Positions 1 to 8,298 are shown, counted from the first letter of the stretch. The stretch is 64,000 nucleotides of DNA from Vibrio marinisediminis (GCF_014050145.1 NZ_JACFYF010000002.1:496001-560000), one strand, 5' to 3'. Notes: generated by a model not told the origin, from the sequence alone. Translations and numbers: made by a program.

Positions 1-1
1 T

Positions 2-1519
2 TTAACGGTATTGTTGATTGATACGCAAGCTTATCAATCGATCAACCTCCACCTAAACCCTGTGGTTTGGGAAGTTCTATTCTCCGACAGCAGTGAGAAC
101 GTCAGTGGTGCAAGTGCCGATTTGCAGCATCTGTTTGTCGTGCTGCCTTTGATCTTCCTCGTTGAACTTGCTCTATCAGAATGGGTGTGGCGTAAACAAC
201 GTAAACTCTCACATAAACATGTAGGACGCCCAATCGCTGGTGTGTTCTTCCTATGTTTTATTTCAAGCCATCTGATTTACGTTTGGGCAGATGCCTACTT
301 CTATAATCCGATCACCTCTCAACAATCTAATTTCCCGTTGTCTTACCCAATGACGGCAAAATCGTTTATGGAAAAACATGGTCTACTTGACCGTGAAGAG
401 TACCTAAAACGCCAACAAGAGAACTTAGGTGAAGCGGAACTTGTACGCTACCCGTTAGAAAAACTCGAATTTAGCCGCCGCGCAAATCCACTCAACGTAT
501 TGGTTGTCAGTGTGAACAATTTGCGTGCCGATGCATTGAACGCCATAAACATGCCAAATACTTTCCAATACTCTTTGGATAATTTGAGCTTCAACAATCA
601 CTTCAGCTCAAGTAATGACAGTAACGGCGTGTTTGGTTTGCTTTATGGTTTGCCAACAAGTTACGCAAGTAGCATTAAAGCTCAGCAATCTTTACCTGTG
701 GTATTAGAAACGTTAGAAAATAAAGATTATCAAGTTGGTCTATTTAGTGGCGATAACTTTAGCGACCCTATCTATAAAGAGATCGTCTTTAATGGGCTGC
801 CTGTTATTCCAATCACACCGGATGCGACAACCACGGGTGACAACGCGGCAATTGACGCTTGGGCAACTTGGGTGCAAGAACAAGGCAAGCAACCTTGGTT
901 TAGCTTTATTGAGCTAACCACATTAGATGATTTCAATGACTACAGTTCAAACTCAGGCAATGCTGAAAATGATTTAATTAGCAATTATCAGCAATCTATC
1001 AAAAGTGCCGACAATGAATTGGCTCATCTTTATCAGCAAATCCAAACCTTGGATCTGTCTGAGTCAACGGTGATTATCATTACCTCAAATCACGGTACCG
1101 AATTTAATGAAACCAAGACCAATACTTGGGGTTCAAGCACAAACTACAGCCGTTTCCAACTTGAAGTTCCAATGATCATCCACTGGCCAGGTAAAGTCGC
1201 TGGTCAGTATAACCACCGTACCAGTCACCTAGATCTTTCAGTGACTCTGCTTCAAGATCTATTAGGTGTCTCTTCAAACCCTTCTGATTACAGCAGTGGT
1301 CGTAACTTGTTTGATGAACGTGCACGTAAGTGGATTCTTGCTGGTGACTACCACGAGCTCGCACTTATCACCAATCGTAACACCACGGTGATCGATAAGT
1401 TTGGTAATTACAAGCTGTACGACAGTGAATACAAACGCCTGCGAGATGAGAATCCGGCGCTTCCTGTCATTATGCAGGGGTTAACAGAATTACAACGCTT
1501 CTACACAAAAAGCCAATAA
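2..1519 (+). CDS. yejM: YejM/PbgA-like inner-membrane sulfatase-fold protein (5' end missing)
   Basis: The reading frame is open to the left edge, so the start lies outside the window; the 505 visible residues compare with roughly 590 in the family. Two hydrophobic segments remain near visible residues 43-63 and 78-100, followed by a periplasmic sulfatase-like domain that begins around NVLVVSVNNLRAD. The position and order fit DUF3413 plus sulfatase fold. In enterobacteria the family acts as a non-enzymatic sensor that controls LpxC turnover through LapB and balances lipopolysaccharide with phospholipid; that role is transferred from the family. The metal-site region reads VNNLRAD rather than a typical sulfatase motif, in line with a non-catalytic protein. 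tRNA-Pro follows 52 bp after the stop. Confidence 0.85.
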   Translation, partial: LTVLLIDTQAYQSINLHLNPVVWEVLFSDSSENVSGASADLQHLFVVLPLIFLVELALSEWVWRKQRKLSHKHVGRPIAGVFFLCFISSHLIYVWADAYFYNPITSQQSNFPLSYPMTAKSFMEKHGLLDREEYLKRQQENLGEAELVRYPLEKLEFSRRANPLNVLVVSVNNLRADALNAINMPNTFQYSLDNLSFNNHFSSSNDSNGVFGLLYGLPTSYASSIKAQQSLPVVLETLENKDYQVGLFSGDNFSDPIYKEIVFNGLPVIPITPDATTTGDNAAIDAWATWVQEQGKQPWFSFIELTTLDDFNDYSSNSGNAENDLISNYQQSIKSADNELAHLYQQIQTLDLSESTVIIITSNHGTEFNETKTNTWGSSTNYSRFQLEVPMIIHWPGKVAGQYNHRTSHLDLSVTLLQDLLGVSSNPSDYSSGRNLFDERARKWILAGDYHELALITNRNTTVIDKFGNYKLYDSEYKRLRDENPALPVIMQGLTELQRFYTKSQ

Positions 1520-1571
1520 ATCATAACCTTATGTTTGACCTGTCCGATTTAAGAGGTTAAATTAACTTCAT

Positions 1572-1648
1572 CGGACTGTAGCGCAGCTTGGTAGCGCACC
1601 GTCATGGGGTGTCGGGGGTCGGAGGTTCAAATCCTCTCAGTCCGACCA
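1572..1648 (+). tRNA. tRNA-Pro (anticodon GGG)
   Basis: A 77-nt cloverleaf with encoded CCA. The acceptor arm CGGACTG pairs with CAGTCCG, the T arm carries GGTTCAAATC, and the seven-base anticodon loop is ATGGGGT, giving GGG. The anticodon stem contains a U-U opposition that, as far as I recall, the E. coli proL tRNA also has. It reads CCC and CCU codons. An intrinsic terminator follows at once. Confidence 0.97.
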
Positions 1649-1657
1649 TACACCTAG

Positions 1658-1682
1658 AAAGAGAGCTTCGGCTCTCTTTTGT
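1658..1682 (+). terminator. Intrinsic terminator after tRNA-Pro
   Basis: A perfect 9-bp stem AAAGAGAGC/GCTCTCTTT closes a stable UUCG tetraloop and runs into a short T-rich tail. Confidence 0.85.
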
Positions 1683-1808
1683 CGTTTCTAGCTTAGTGTT
1701 TTTGTGCAATGTTTCCCTAAAAATCAGGGTGATAGGTTAATCCTTAAGCCAACAAAAAGAAAAACAACCAAAACCGCTCACAAATGAAGCAAACAGTATA
1801 AATAGGGG

Positions 1809-1837
1809 TTTACAAGGTTAGCAGACCCCTATATTAT
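1809..1837 (+). promoter_or_regulatory. Sigma-70 promoter of tRNA-Ser
   Basis: TTTACA and TATTAT are separated by 17 bp and end 13 bp before the tRNA. The separate promoter and the terminator after tRNA-Pro suggest that the two tRNAs are transcribed independently. Confidence 0.6.
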
Positions 1838-1850
1838 TCGCGTCAACAAC

Positions 1851-1941
1851 GGAGAGATGGCTGAGTGGTTTAAAGCACCGGTCTTGAAAACCGGCGTGGG
1901 TTAATAGCCCACCTAGGGTTCAAATCCCTATCTCTCCGCCA
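1851..1941 (+). tRNA. tRNA-Ser (anticodon TGA)
   Basis: A 91-nt class II tRNA with a long variable arm (GTGGGTTAATAGCCCAC) and encoded GCCA end. The acceptor GGAGAGA pairs with TCTCTCC. The anticodon loop CTTGAAA gives TGA, which reads UCA and UCG codons. tRNA-Ser genes often serve as island attachment sites, but no integrase or repeated 3' end was seen here. Confidence 0.97.
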
Positions 1942-1948
1942 CATTCGG

Positions 1949-1978
1949 AAAGCCCGCTAAGAAATTAGCGGGCTTTCG
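1949..1978 (+). terminator. Intrinsic terminator after tRNA-Ser
   Basis: A perfect 12-bp stem AAAGCCCGCTAA/TTAGCGGGCTTT with a GAAA tetraloop, eight bases after the tRNA. Confidence 0.9.
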
Positions 1979-2118
1979 TCATTTTAGGGTACAAACTAAA
2001 ACTCAATCCTAATTTTTTAGCCCCCCACCCCGTCATCTGATTTAATTCAAGCCCAAAGTGTTGTAAGTGGTATTCATGCTTTTGTTTTGATTCGCTAATA
2101 AAGCCTATCTCAACGAAA

Positions 2119-2340
2119 ATGCAATCAACCCAGAATCTGCTCAAAATCCATCGCAAATTACATAGCCTCTTACGTGTGTTGAAATTATTGTCTGAGTACT
2201 CATATTGGGACGAAACTTATATCAAGATTATTGTTGAGCAAGACCTACTCTGGATAAACAATAATTCCGGTCTATATCTTATGGAAGAGTATGAATACGA
2301 CTTCATTGTTGGTGTCATAGCACTGGGGATGGAGCGCTAA
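2119..2340 (+). CDS. Doubtful small ORF, 73 aa
   Basis: An open frame with an ATG start but no clear ribosome-binding site. The product has no signal peptide, membrane segment or motif that I recognise; its middle part is acidic and aromatic (EYEYDF). It is the only frame of any length on the plus strand between tRNA-Ser and the transporter. It may be a lineage-specific small protein, a remnant of something larger, or chance. Confidence 0.25.
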   Translation: MQSTQNLLKIHRKLHSLLRVLKLLSEYSYWDETYIKIIVEQDLLWINNNSGLYLMEEYEYDFIVGVIALGMER

Positions 2341-2600
2341 AACACGTTGCCAGAATATGCAGTAAGCAAGTTGAAGAGATCGGTGCTATCGGTTGAATAG
2401 GCGGAGTTACCGCCTTCGGGTATGACTTAAGAATGGCAGGACACTATAGCCTAGAGGTTTGCACCACGTCGATTTAGATAATTCGATTCGTAGTACATTT
2501 TATTCGAAAGACGTTTCTTTTAAGTGAGTTTTAGCCGATTGGAGAGCGCGAGCGCCATAGAGTGTTGCAGTAGAATATTGTTTATATGCCATTGGTAAAG

Positions 2601-2649
2601 TTCTTTCCTGCTAGATAAATCGTGGAGCTATTCAGCTAGCAGGAAAGAA
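2601..2649. repeat. Perfect 14-bp inverted repeat
   Basis: TTCTTTCCTGCTAG at 2601-2614 is the exact reverse complement of 2636-2649, with a 21-base loop. It lies directly next to the 2651-2671 hairpin, so together they form tandem stem-loops behind the transporter gene on the minus strand. Confidence 0.75.
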
Positions 2650-2650
2650 A

Positions 2651-2671
2651 CTGTCAGTGCAGGACTGACAG
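2651..2671 (-). terminator. Terminator of the transporter/uxaA-type operon
   Basis: A perfect 8-bp stem CTGTCAGT/ACTGACAG with a five-base loop, 15 bp past the transporter stop. On the minus strand it is followed by the T-rich TTTCTTT. Confidence 0.75.
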
Positions 2672-2685
2672 TAAATCGATACAAG

Positions 2686-3651
2686 TTATACCGCAGGTTG
2701 TGGAGCAACAGGTTTTTTCATGAATCTGTCACCCGCAGTGTAGATACATAGTGCGATAACTACGGTCACAACACCGGCAAGCTTTTGCATTGTCATCACT
2801 TCACCTAATAGGAAGTAAGCCACGATCATCGCAAATAGCGGTAAAACGTTTAGTGCCATGGTAGTGATAACTGCATCTTGAGTTTTCAGTGTTGCCACTT
2901 CCCATACCGCGTAGGCGATACCAGAGCACAACATACCTAACGACAAGATGGTCGCAATGTGTTTGCCATTTTCAACCAGAACGACTGCTGAGCCAAAATC
3001 AGCGCCAGTCACTAGACCAACCACTAGAAGCGCAACTGTTGCCGCGGCGAATTGGTAAAAACAACTAGAGAACGTGTCGTAGCGAGAGTTTAGATCAGAA
3101 CCAAATTTACCTAAAATGTAGTTGTAAGTGACAAAACCAAGTACACCACAAAGTGCGAACAAGTGACCCAGGTTTAGACCTTGGATCTTGTTCGATGGGT
3201 CGTAAGCAATAACTGCAGCGCCCACTAGAGACAGTACCACTGCAAATACTTTTGGCGCAGAAGGCTTGATTTTGTCGATAACAAATACAGCAAGCATGGT
3301 TAGGAATGGAGCCATACCATTGATTACACCAATCTCACCTGAAGAGGTGAATTCATATGCAAGGATCGTAAAGTAGAAGAATACTGCTTGTGCTGCGATA
3401 CCCGCTGTCATTAGCAATACTGCATCTTTCTTACTTTGAATTTTCTTAAGCGTGTGTTTTTTAGAGAAAGCAAACAGAACAACGAAGCCTAGTGTCGCAA
3501 TCGCATAACGAGCGATTGCAAGTACCACAGGGTCTAGTTTACCCGCAAGAACACCACCCAATGGGAAAGAAGCCCCCCATAAAGCAGCACAAATAAGAGC
3601 AAGGCTTAAACCCAGTGATTTATTCGGAGCAGTTTTACTCATTTTCTTCAT
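2686..3651 (-). CDS. EamA/DMT-superfamily transporter
   Basis: A 321-residue, strongly hydrophobic protein with about ten membrane segments arranged as two EamA repeats. The N-terminal repeat begins LALICAALWGASFPLGG and the second around residue 160. Such proteins export or import small metabolites in the inner membrane; the substrate cannot be read from the sequence. It is the last gene of the run after the two UxaA-type subunits, 48 bp downstream, so it probably moves the substrate or product of that lyase. A second ATG three codons in (3642) is an alternative start, and neither has a strong ribosome-binding site. Confidence 0.85.
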   Translation of the reverse strand: MKKMSKTAPNKSLGLSLALICAALWGASFPLGGVLAGKLDPVVLAIARYAIATLGFVVLFAFSKKHTLKKIQSKKDAVLLMTAGIAAQAVFFYFTILAYEFTSSGEIGVINGMAPFLTMLAVFVIDKIKPSAPKVFAVVLSLVGAAVIAYDPSNKIQGLNLGHLFALCGVLGFVTYNYILGKFGSDLNSRYDTFSSCFYQFAAATVALLVVGLVTGADFGSAVVLVENGKHIATILSLGMLCSGIAYAVWEVATLKTQDAVITTMALNVLPLFAMIVAYFLLGEVMTMQKLAGVVTVVIALCIYTAGDRFMKKPVAPQPAV

Positions 3652-3659
3652 CTCAAATC

Positions 3660-3680
3660 AAGGAGTTGAGGCAACTCCTT
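3660..3680 (-). promoter_or_regulatory. Intercistronic hairpin
   Basis: A perfect 9-bp stem AAGGAGTTG/CAACTCCTT with a three-base loop fills the 48-bp gap between the lyase large subunit and the transporter. There is no T run on the minus strand, so it may stabilise mRNA or tune transporter expression rather than terminate. Confidence 0.55.
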
Positions 3681-3699
3681 TTGGAAATAACAACGTAGA

Positions 3700-4875
3700 T
3701 TATTGTGGACAAATACCGATAACGTGTTCTAAACGTTGGTCTTTTTGATATAGTGACGCATAAGCAAAACCAATACCTTCAAGGTTAGTCTCTGCGCCAT
3801 TTGCAACATCAAACACACGCTCAACGATCTTGTTCGATACATTGTCGATAGTGTCTGTTGCATCCATGATTCCACAAGCGTTGATATCCATATCAGCAGT
3901 GATCAGAGAGCTGTTGCCAGACACTCGGATAACCGGAACGATTGAGTTATTAAAGCCTGCAGCGCCTGCAGTCCAAAGAATTAGCTGACAACCCAGTGAA
4001 CCAAAGTGCATTGCTGCGCCACCACATAACATGGTAGTTTCGGTTAGGTAGAAACCTGGGGTTGTTGGTTTTTCACGGTGAATGTGGTTGATGCGTAAGC
4101 AGTCTTGAATTGGACGAGTACCCGTCTTGTGCATTGCACCTTGTGATTTCTCATCAATCGTTGTTAGACCACCAACACTGTTACCAATAGACATGGTTTC
4201 AGTGGCTTCAATTACGTGCCAGCGTTTCAAATCTTCTGCGATAAGACGTTCAATTTTGTCGCCTACTTCAGGGGTAACTGAACGCTCTTTTAGGATTTCT
4301 TCACAGCCTAGTAGCTCTAGTAGCTCACCTGCCATTGTCGTTGCACCCATATCGACAAGTTTGTCAGACGCAGCACCAACAGATGGGTTAGAAGCAAGAC
4401 CACTTGACGTATCAGAACCGCCACACTTAATACCAATGCGTAACGCAGATACTGGTGCATCAACACGCTCTACGCTATCAGCATATGCTTTTAGTTCTTT
4501 AGCCAGTGCGATACCATCTTTGATGGTTTCAACCGTACCTTTGTTTTTAATAACGGTTAGTGCATGAACTGGCAAACCTTCTTTACGCACTGGTTCAGCA
4601 ACCATTTGTGGGTCAATGGAGCCACAACCCATTGCAATGACTAGTACGCCAGCAATGTTCGGGTTCGTTGCCGTGTGGATGATAGTGTCGATCATCTCTT
4701 CATTACCACCATACATACAGGTGTAATGGTTAGTCACAACAACTGAACCTTCAATTTCTTTACTGATGTTGCGTGCAATGCCTTCACAACACTCATCAAT
4801 GGCAATAATTATCACACTATTGCGAATACCAAATGTGCCGTTTGGGCGAGGGAAACCCTTAAATGTCGCGGTCAT
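3700..4875 (-). CDS. UxaA-family lyase, large subunit (altronate dehydratase / sulfo-lyase type)
   Basis: A 391-residue protein of the UxaA/GarD C-terminal family. It has the family's Cys/Gly-rich segments: DECCEG near residue 27, MGCGS near 82, KCGGSDTSSG near 150 and a late VIRVSGN. Enzymes of this type remove water, or sulfite, from a sugar acid or 2-hydroxy acid using an iron centre. Its start overlaps the stop of the small subunit by one base (TAATG), so translation is coupled. A split small/large arrangement occurs both in altronate-type dehydratases and in (R)-sulfolactate sulfo-lyase (SuyAB). No uronate isomerase or reductase genes accompany it here, so the substrate is unresolved. 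Confidence 0.8.
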   Translation of the reverse strand: MTATFKGFPRPNGTFGIRNSVIIIAIDECCEGIARNISKEIEGSVVVTNHYTCMYGGNEEMIDTIIHTATNPNIAGVLVIAMGCGSIDPQMVAEPVRKEGLPVHALTVIKNKGTVETIKDGIALAKELKAYADSVERVDAPVSALRIGIKCGGSDTSSGLASNPSVGAASDKLVDMGATTMAGELLELLGCEEILKERSVTPEVGDKIERLIAEDLKRWHVIEATETMSIGNSVGGLTTIDEKSQGAMHKTGTRPIQDCLRINHIHREKPTTPGFYLTETTMLCGGAAMHFGSLGCQLILWTAGAAGFNNSIVPVIRVSGNSSLITADMDINACGIMDATDTIDNVSNKIVERVFDVANGAETNLEGIGFAYASLYQKDQRLEHVIGICPQ

Positions 4876-5204
4876 TATTGTTCAATCCCCATTTGTTTAA
4901 TGATTTCTTCGATGATTGCTTCTGGAATGTCTAGGCGTTCGCTGCGAACGTTTTGGACATGAACAAGTTGACCCAATGGTATTTCAACAATTGACTTACC
5001 GATTGAGTGACCGCATTTCAAAATATGCTCACCGTTGGCAATGTCGCCAAGTGCGATCTTGTTGCCGAAAGTGATTTTTTGCAGCGCGTTAACTTCTGCG
5101 ATCACTTCGTTATCCGCAGAAATAATTTCAACTAGTTCGTTTTTTTCTACGTCACCCAGTAGCGTTGCTACATTGTCCGTAGGAGAAAGTTTTATTGCTT
5201 TCAT
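4875..5204 (-). CDS. UxaA-family lyase, small SAF-domain subunit
   Basis: A 109-residue protein matching the N-terminal SAF domain of altronate and galactarate dehydratases, with the segment NGEHILKCGHSIGKSI near residues 57-72. The domain is thought to contact substrate or metal in a complex with the large subunit, which follows with a one-base overlap. A separate subunit rather than a fused domain is also the SuyA pattern. It is the first gene of the run, and transcription probably starts about 50 bp upstream at the operator-bearing promoter. Confidence 0.8.
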   Translation of the reverse strand: MKAIKLSPTDNVATLLGDVEKNELVEIISADNEVIAEVNALQKITFGNKIALGDIANGEHILKCGHSIGKSIVEIPLGQLVHVQNVRSERLDIPEAIIEEIIKQMGIEQ

Positions 5205-5244
5205 TTTGATATTCTCAGTCTTATCGTTAAACAGTTAATTGTCC

Positions 5245-5257
5245 ATTGTCCGACAAT
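5245..5257 (-). promoter_or_regulatory. FadR/GntR-type operator
   Basis: The 13-base palindrome ATTGTCCGACAAT contains TTGTCCGACAA, an exact fit to the TNGTNNNACNA pattern of FadR-subfamily GntR repressors. It begins four bases downstream of a perfect -10 box and would cover the transcription start. No GntR gene lies nearby in the window. Confidence 0.65.
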
Positions 5258-5261
5258 CGGC

Positions 5262-5267
5262 ATTATA
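5262..5267 (-). promoter_or_regulatory. -10 box of the uxaA-type operon
   Basis: Read on the minus strand this is a perfect TATAAT, about 60 bp upstream of the small-subunit start. The -35 region is poor, and no good hexamer sits at 16-18 bp, which suggests that an activator or relief of repression is needed. Confidence 0.55.
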
Positions 5268-5750
5268 CGATTAAACAAAAGACAAAATATGACCAGAGTC
5301 ACAATTTCGTGCAATATTTTTGAATGGTTTGAAATATCCGTGACAGAAAGTCAGGGGACTGAAAACAAATAAATCAAGCAGATAAACCCAAGCACATGAA
5401 TTAATTAAGAATGTTATAAATAATTAGCCATAAACACTCAGTGAAAACTAACCGAAATTTCTTTAGTAAAACGCCTAAAATTTTCACGCTGTACTATTTT
5501 CATCGCACTAAATGCGCTCTTCTATGGAGGATTTTTGATACCAAGCCCTATTGAGCTGGTCGGTAGCTTCCTTAATAAGGAAAGATTTGGGGCGGGGAAG
5601 AGGTGAACGCTTACTTTATCTTCGCGTAAACATTTTTAGCCACTTTCATTAATTTTCACCAGTTTAATCAATAAACTATAAACCTATCATTGTGTGACCG
5701 CTCTCACTATAATAACGCCTGATTGTATTTTGTTCGATTAGCTGCTGTTT
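5268..5750. other. Intergenic region before the diguanylate cyclase
   Basis: AT-rich, with no open frame of note on either strand. It probably holds upstream promoter elements for the divergent genes. No repeat, RNA or clear regulator site was recognised beyond the operator described separately. Confidence 0.5.
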
Positions 5751-7358
5751 ATGACCACCTCTGACTTTAAGTTTTTCTCTACCCGTTTCGTCGCCACCTT
5801 TGCAATATTTGTGATGGTGTTTTTTGCTATCTTTTATTACGACGCAACAAACGAGCTTGCAACAAGCAAAAGCAATATAAAAGCTGAGCAGAAAGCACTT
5901 CTCGAAGGTAAGAAAGATTATATCGAGTCAGTCATTGGGTCAGTGGTTAAAGAGACGGCCCTACTAGCTGACCTACTCAGCCAGCAAGAAGTTTATTTAG
6001 CGGAAAACAACCCTGACCTAACATCAAAGACAGCGATCCTCAGCCGAGTCAATAATACTCTAGTGTCCATGAGCCAACGGAAAGAGATTTACGACCAAAT
6101 ACGCTACCTTGACCTCAATGGCAACGAAGTAGTGCGAATCAATTTTAAAGATGGTCGAGCAAATGTCGTCGCTCATACACAACTACAAAATAAAGCACAC
6201 CGTTACTATTTTGAGAAAGCCAAACAGCTCGATTGCAATCAAGTGTATGTCTCCCCATTGGATTTGAATATTGAACATGGAGCCATAGAACTGCCTTATA
6301 AACCCACTATACGTATGGCTGCCCCTGTTTTTGATCAGCAAGGGAATAAGCGTGGCATTGTTATCATTAACTATCTAGCGGACTATTTAATGGATGGTTT
6401 AAGGCTATTCAACCTAAATAGCGGCACCAATTACATGCTGGTCAATCGTGATGGTTACTATCTGTTCAATGAACAGCAGCCTGAATCTGAATTCGCATTT
6501 ATGTTTGATGATAAAAAAGATCTTACCGTTTATTCTCAATTCCCTTCGATGGTCAAGCAGCTAAAACAAACCGTATCTGGACAATTTGAAACTGCAGATG
6601 GCATTATGACCATCGAATCTGTCGGGTCGAGTGGCAACGAAACCCCTTATTGCTTTCAGGATTCTCTGCTATCAAACAACGATACTACCGCTTGGAAGAT
6701 TGTCTCTTATGCTGAGTTCGACAAACGTTTAGACGTCAAGCACCCGTTATCACTACACGATACGTTAATGAGAATTGGCGTACTGCTAAGTTTGATTTTG
6801 GCTTATTTTATGGCCAGATATCAGCTTAGGCTGCACCAAGACAATCAGCGCATTCACTATCTAGCTCGTTATGATTTTTTAACCAAACTATTAAATCGAG
6901 GCGCTTTCCAAACAGAGCTAGAGTCTTTGATTCAATCAGCGAGAAAAACACGTACCTCGTTGTGTTTGATCTACATCGATTTGGACGACTTTAAAGGTAT
7001 CAACGACCAATTCGGACATGCTGCCGGTGATAAAGCGTTGATCCACGTCGCCCAAGCGATGCAACACGTATTTGGTGAACAAGCCATTATGGGACGCCTT
7101 GGTGGCGATGAGTTTGCCGTGATATTGCAAGACAATACAAACGGTAAAGACGCACAGTGCCACGCTTCAACATTGCTGGAATTGGTACAACAACCGACAG
7201 AGGTCGCCCGCAACGTCTGTTTGCAATTCAATGCCAGTATTGGTGGTTATTTCTGTTGCGGCGAGAAATGCGACCAAGAAGAGTTGATGCACAAAGCCGA
7301 TAGCGCAATGTACCAGGCAAAAAAAGAGGGTAAGAACCGCGTTATTATTGTGGAATAG
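5751..7358 (+). CDS. Membrane diguanylate cyclase (Cache-GGDEF)
   Basis: A 535-residue sensor. A membrane segment at about residues 11-28 is followed by a periplasmic Cache-type domain (roughly 30-335), a second membrane segment near 340-357 and a GGDEF domain from about 375. The active-site motif is an intact GGDEF at 451-455, so it should make cyclic di-GMP from two GTP. The inhibitory RxxD site expected five residues before GGDEF is absent (GEQA instead), so product inhibition through that site is not expected. There is no EAL domain. The ligand of the sensor is unknown. The start lacks a good ribosome-binding site, but the frame cannot extend usefully upstream. Confidence 0.92.
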   Translation: MTTSDFKFFSTRFVATFAIFVMVFFAIFYYDATNELATSKSNIKAEQKALLEGKKDYIESVIGSVVKETALLADLLSQQEVYLAENNPDLTSKTAILSRVNNTLVSMSQRKEIYDQIRYLDLNGNEVVRINFKDGRANVVAHTQLQNKAHRYYFEKAKQLDCNQVYVSPLDLNIEHGAIELPYKPTIRMAAPVFDQQGNKRGIVIINYLADYLMDGLRLFNLNSGTNYMLVNRDGYYLFNEQQPESEFAFMFDDKKDLTVYSQFPSMVKQLKQTVSGQFETADGIMTIESVGSSGNETPYCFQDSLLSNNDTTAWKIVSYAEFDKRLDVKHPLSLHDTLMRIGVLLSLILAYFMARYQLRLHQDNQRIHYLARYDFLTKLLNRGAFQTELESLIQSARKTRTSLCLIYIDLDDFKGINDQFGHAAGDKALIHVAQAMQHVFGEQAIMGRLGGDEFAVILQDNTNGKDAQCHASTLLELVQQPTEVARNVCLQFNASIGGYFCCGEKCDQEELMHKADSAMYQAKKEGKNRVIIVE

Positions 7359-7365
7359 GTTCCCC

Positions 7366-8298
7366 TTAGGTTGGCGACATGTGGTGGCTATTCAAGGCGG
7401 CTTTCAATAATTGCATGTGCATTGGGACAAGTGCTTGATGCACACTGCGATACCCTCCCCCAACCACACACGCGAGTGGGATCTCCCGCTGCTTCGCCAT
7501 ATTCACTACAAATAAATCTCGCTGATAGAGCCCATGAGTTGATACGTTGAAATGCCCCAACTCATCATCAATATGAATATCCACACCTGCATCATACAAA
7601 ATCAGATCAGGACGATGCAGGTTTACCGCCGTCTCTACGACCGATACAAAATGATCCAGAAATAGCTCATCGCCCGTTTCTCTTGGTAACGCAATATCGA
7701 TATCAGAATGCGGCTTTTTGGCAGGGAAATTCTTATCACAATGAAAAGAGAGTGTGATTATATCCGGATCTTCAGAACACAAGGTTGCCGTACCGTCTCC
7801 GTGGTGAACATCACTATCAATAATCAAGACTTTATCTATCTGTTCAAACTCCAATGCCCTCTTTGCCGCAATAACCAGATCATTCACCAAACAAAATCCG
7901 GAGCCGAAATCATAATGTGCATGGTGGTAACCACCGCTTAAATGGATTGCAGTACCGTGCTCAATCGCAAGCTCTGCCGTTAAGCAAGTACCACCCGCCG
8001 AGATTAAGGTTCGCTGTATCAACTGCTCACTCCATGGGAATCCAATTCTCCGCATTTTAGCCGCCGGCAATTGATTGTAGAAAAGCGCATGAATGTATTC
8101 AGGGCAATGCACCTTGGTAATATCTGCAATGGCTAAAGGCGTGGGTGCATAGAGGGGAAACATCTGCTGCCAATCCGACTCGTTCTTTTGCTGCGCAAGC
8201 AGCGCTTGATACAACAATCGATATTTTTCAATAGGATATCGATGGTTAGGGGGCAATGTTAGCTCAGAATAAATGGGATGATAGACAATCGGAATCAT
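7366..8298 (-). CDS. Histone-deacetylase-fold deacetylase
   Basis: A 310-residue protein of the arginase/deacetylase superfamily in the class IV-like bacterial branch. The paired histidines HH at 125-126, the zinc ligands D163 and H165 in DSDVHHGDG, and D240 in AGVDIHIDDELG are all present, so it should be active on acetylated amines such as acetyl-lysine, acetyl-polyamine or a related small molecule. It is convergent with the diguanylate cyclase gene, with only 7 bp between the stops and no terminator visible in the gap. The natural substrate cannot be named from the sequence. Confidence 0.88.
   Translation of the reverse strand: MIPIVYHPIYSELTLPPNHRYPIEKYRLLYQALLAQQKNESDWQQMFPLYAPTPLAIADITKVHCPEYIHALFYNQLPAAKMRRIGFPWSEQLIQRTLISAGGTCLTAELAIEHGTAIHLSGGYHHAHYDFGSGFCLVNDLVIAAKRALEFEQIDKVLIIDSDVHHGDGTATLCSEDPDIITLSFHCDKNFPAKKPHSDIDIALPRETGDELFLDHFVSVVETAVNLHRPDLILYDAGVDIHIDDELGHFNVSTHGLYQRDLFVVNMAKQREIPLACVVGGGYRSVHQALVPMHMQLLKAALNSHHMSPT

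Larger units (their letters stand above)
1979..2685. other. Gene-poor stretch behind tRNA-Ser
   Basis: About 700 bp hold only one short doubtful frame (2119-2340), a small hairpin at 2399-2414 (AGGCGG/CCGCCT) and two hairpins next to the transporter gene. No integrase, direct repeat of the tRNA end or RNA gene was recognised. It could be a decayed insertion, which is inference from position only. Confidence 0.5.

Noticed and set aside
1851-2685. A genomic island attached at tRNA-Ser
   Set aside because: No integrase, no repeated tRNA end and only about 700 bp before ordinary operon genes resume.
4127-4567. A 146-codon plus-strand frame inside the lyase large subunit
   Set aside because: Antisense to a recognised enzyme gene; Ser-rich, no start signal.
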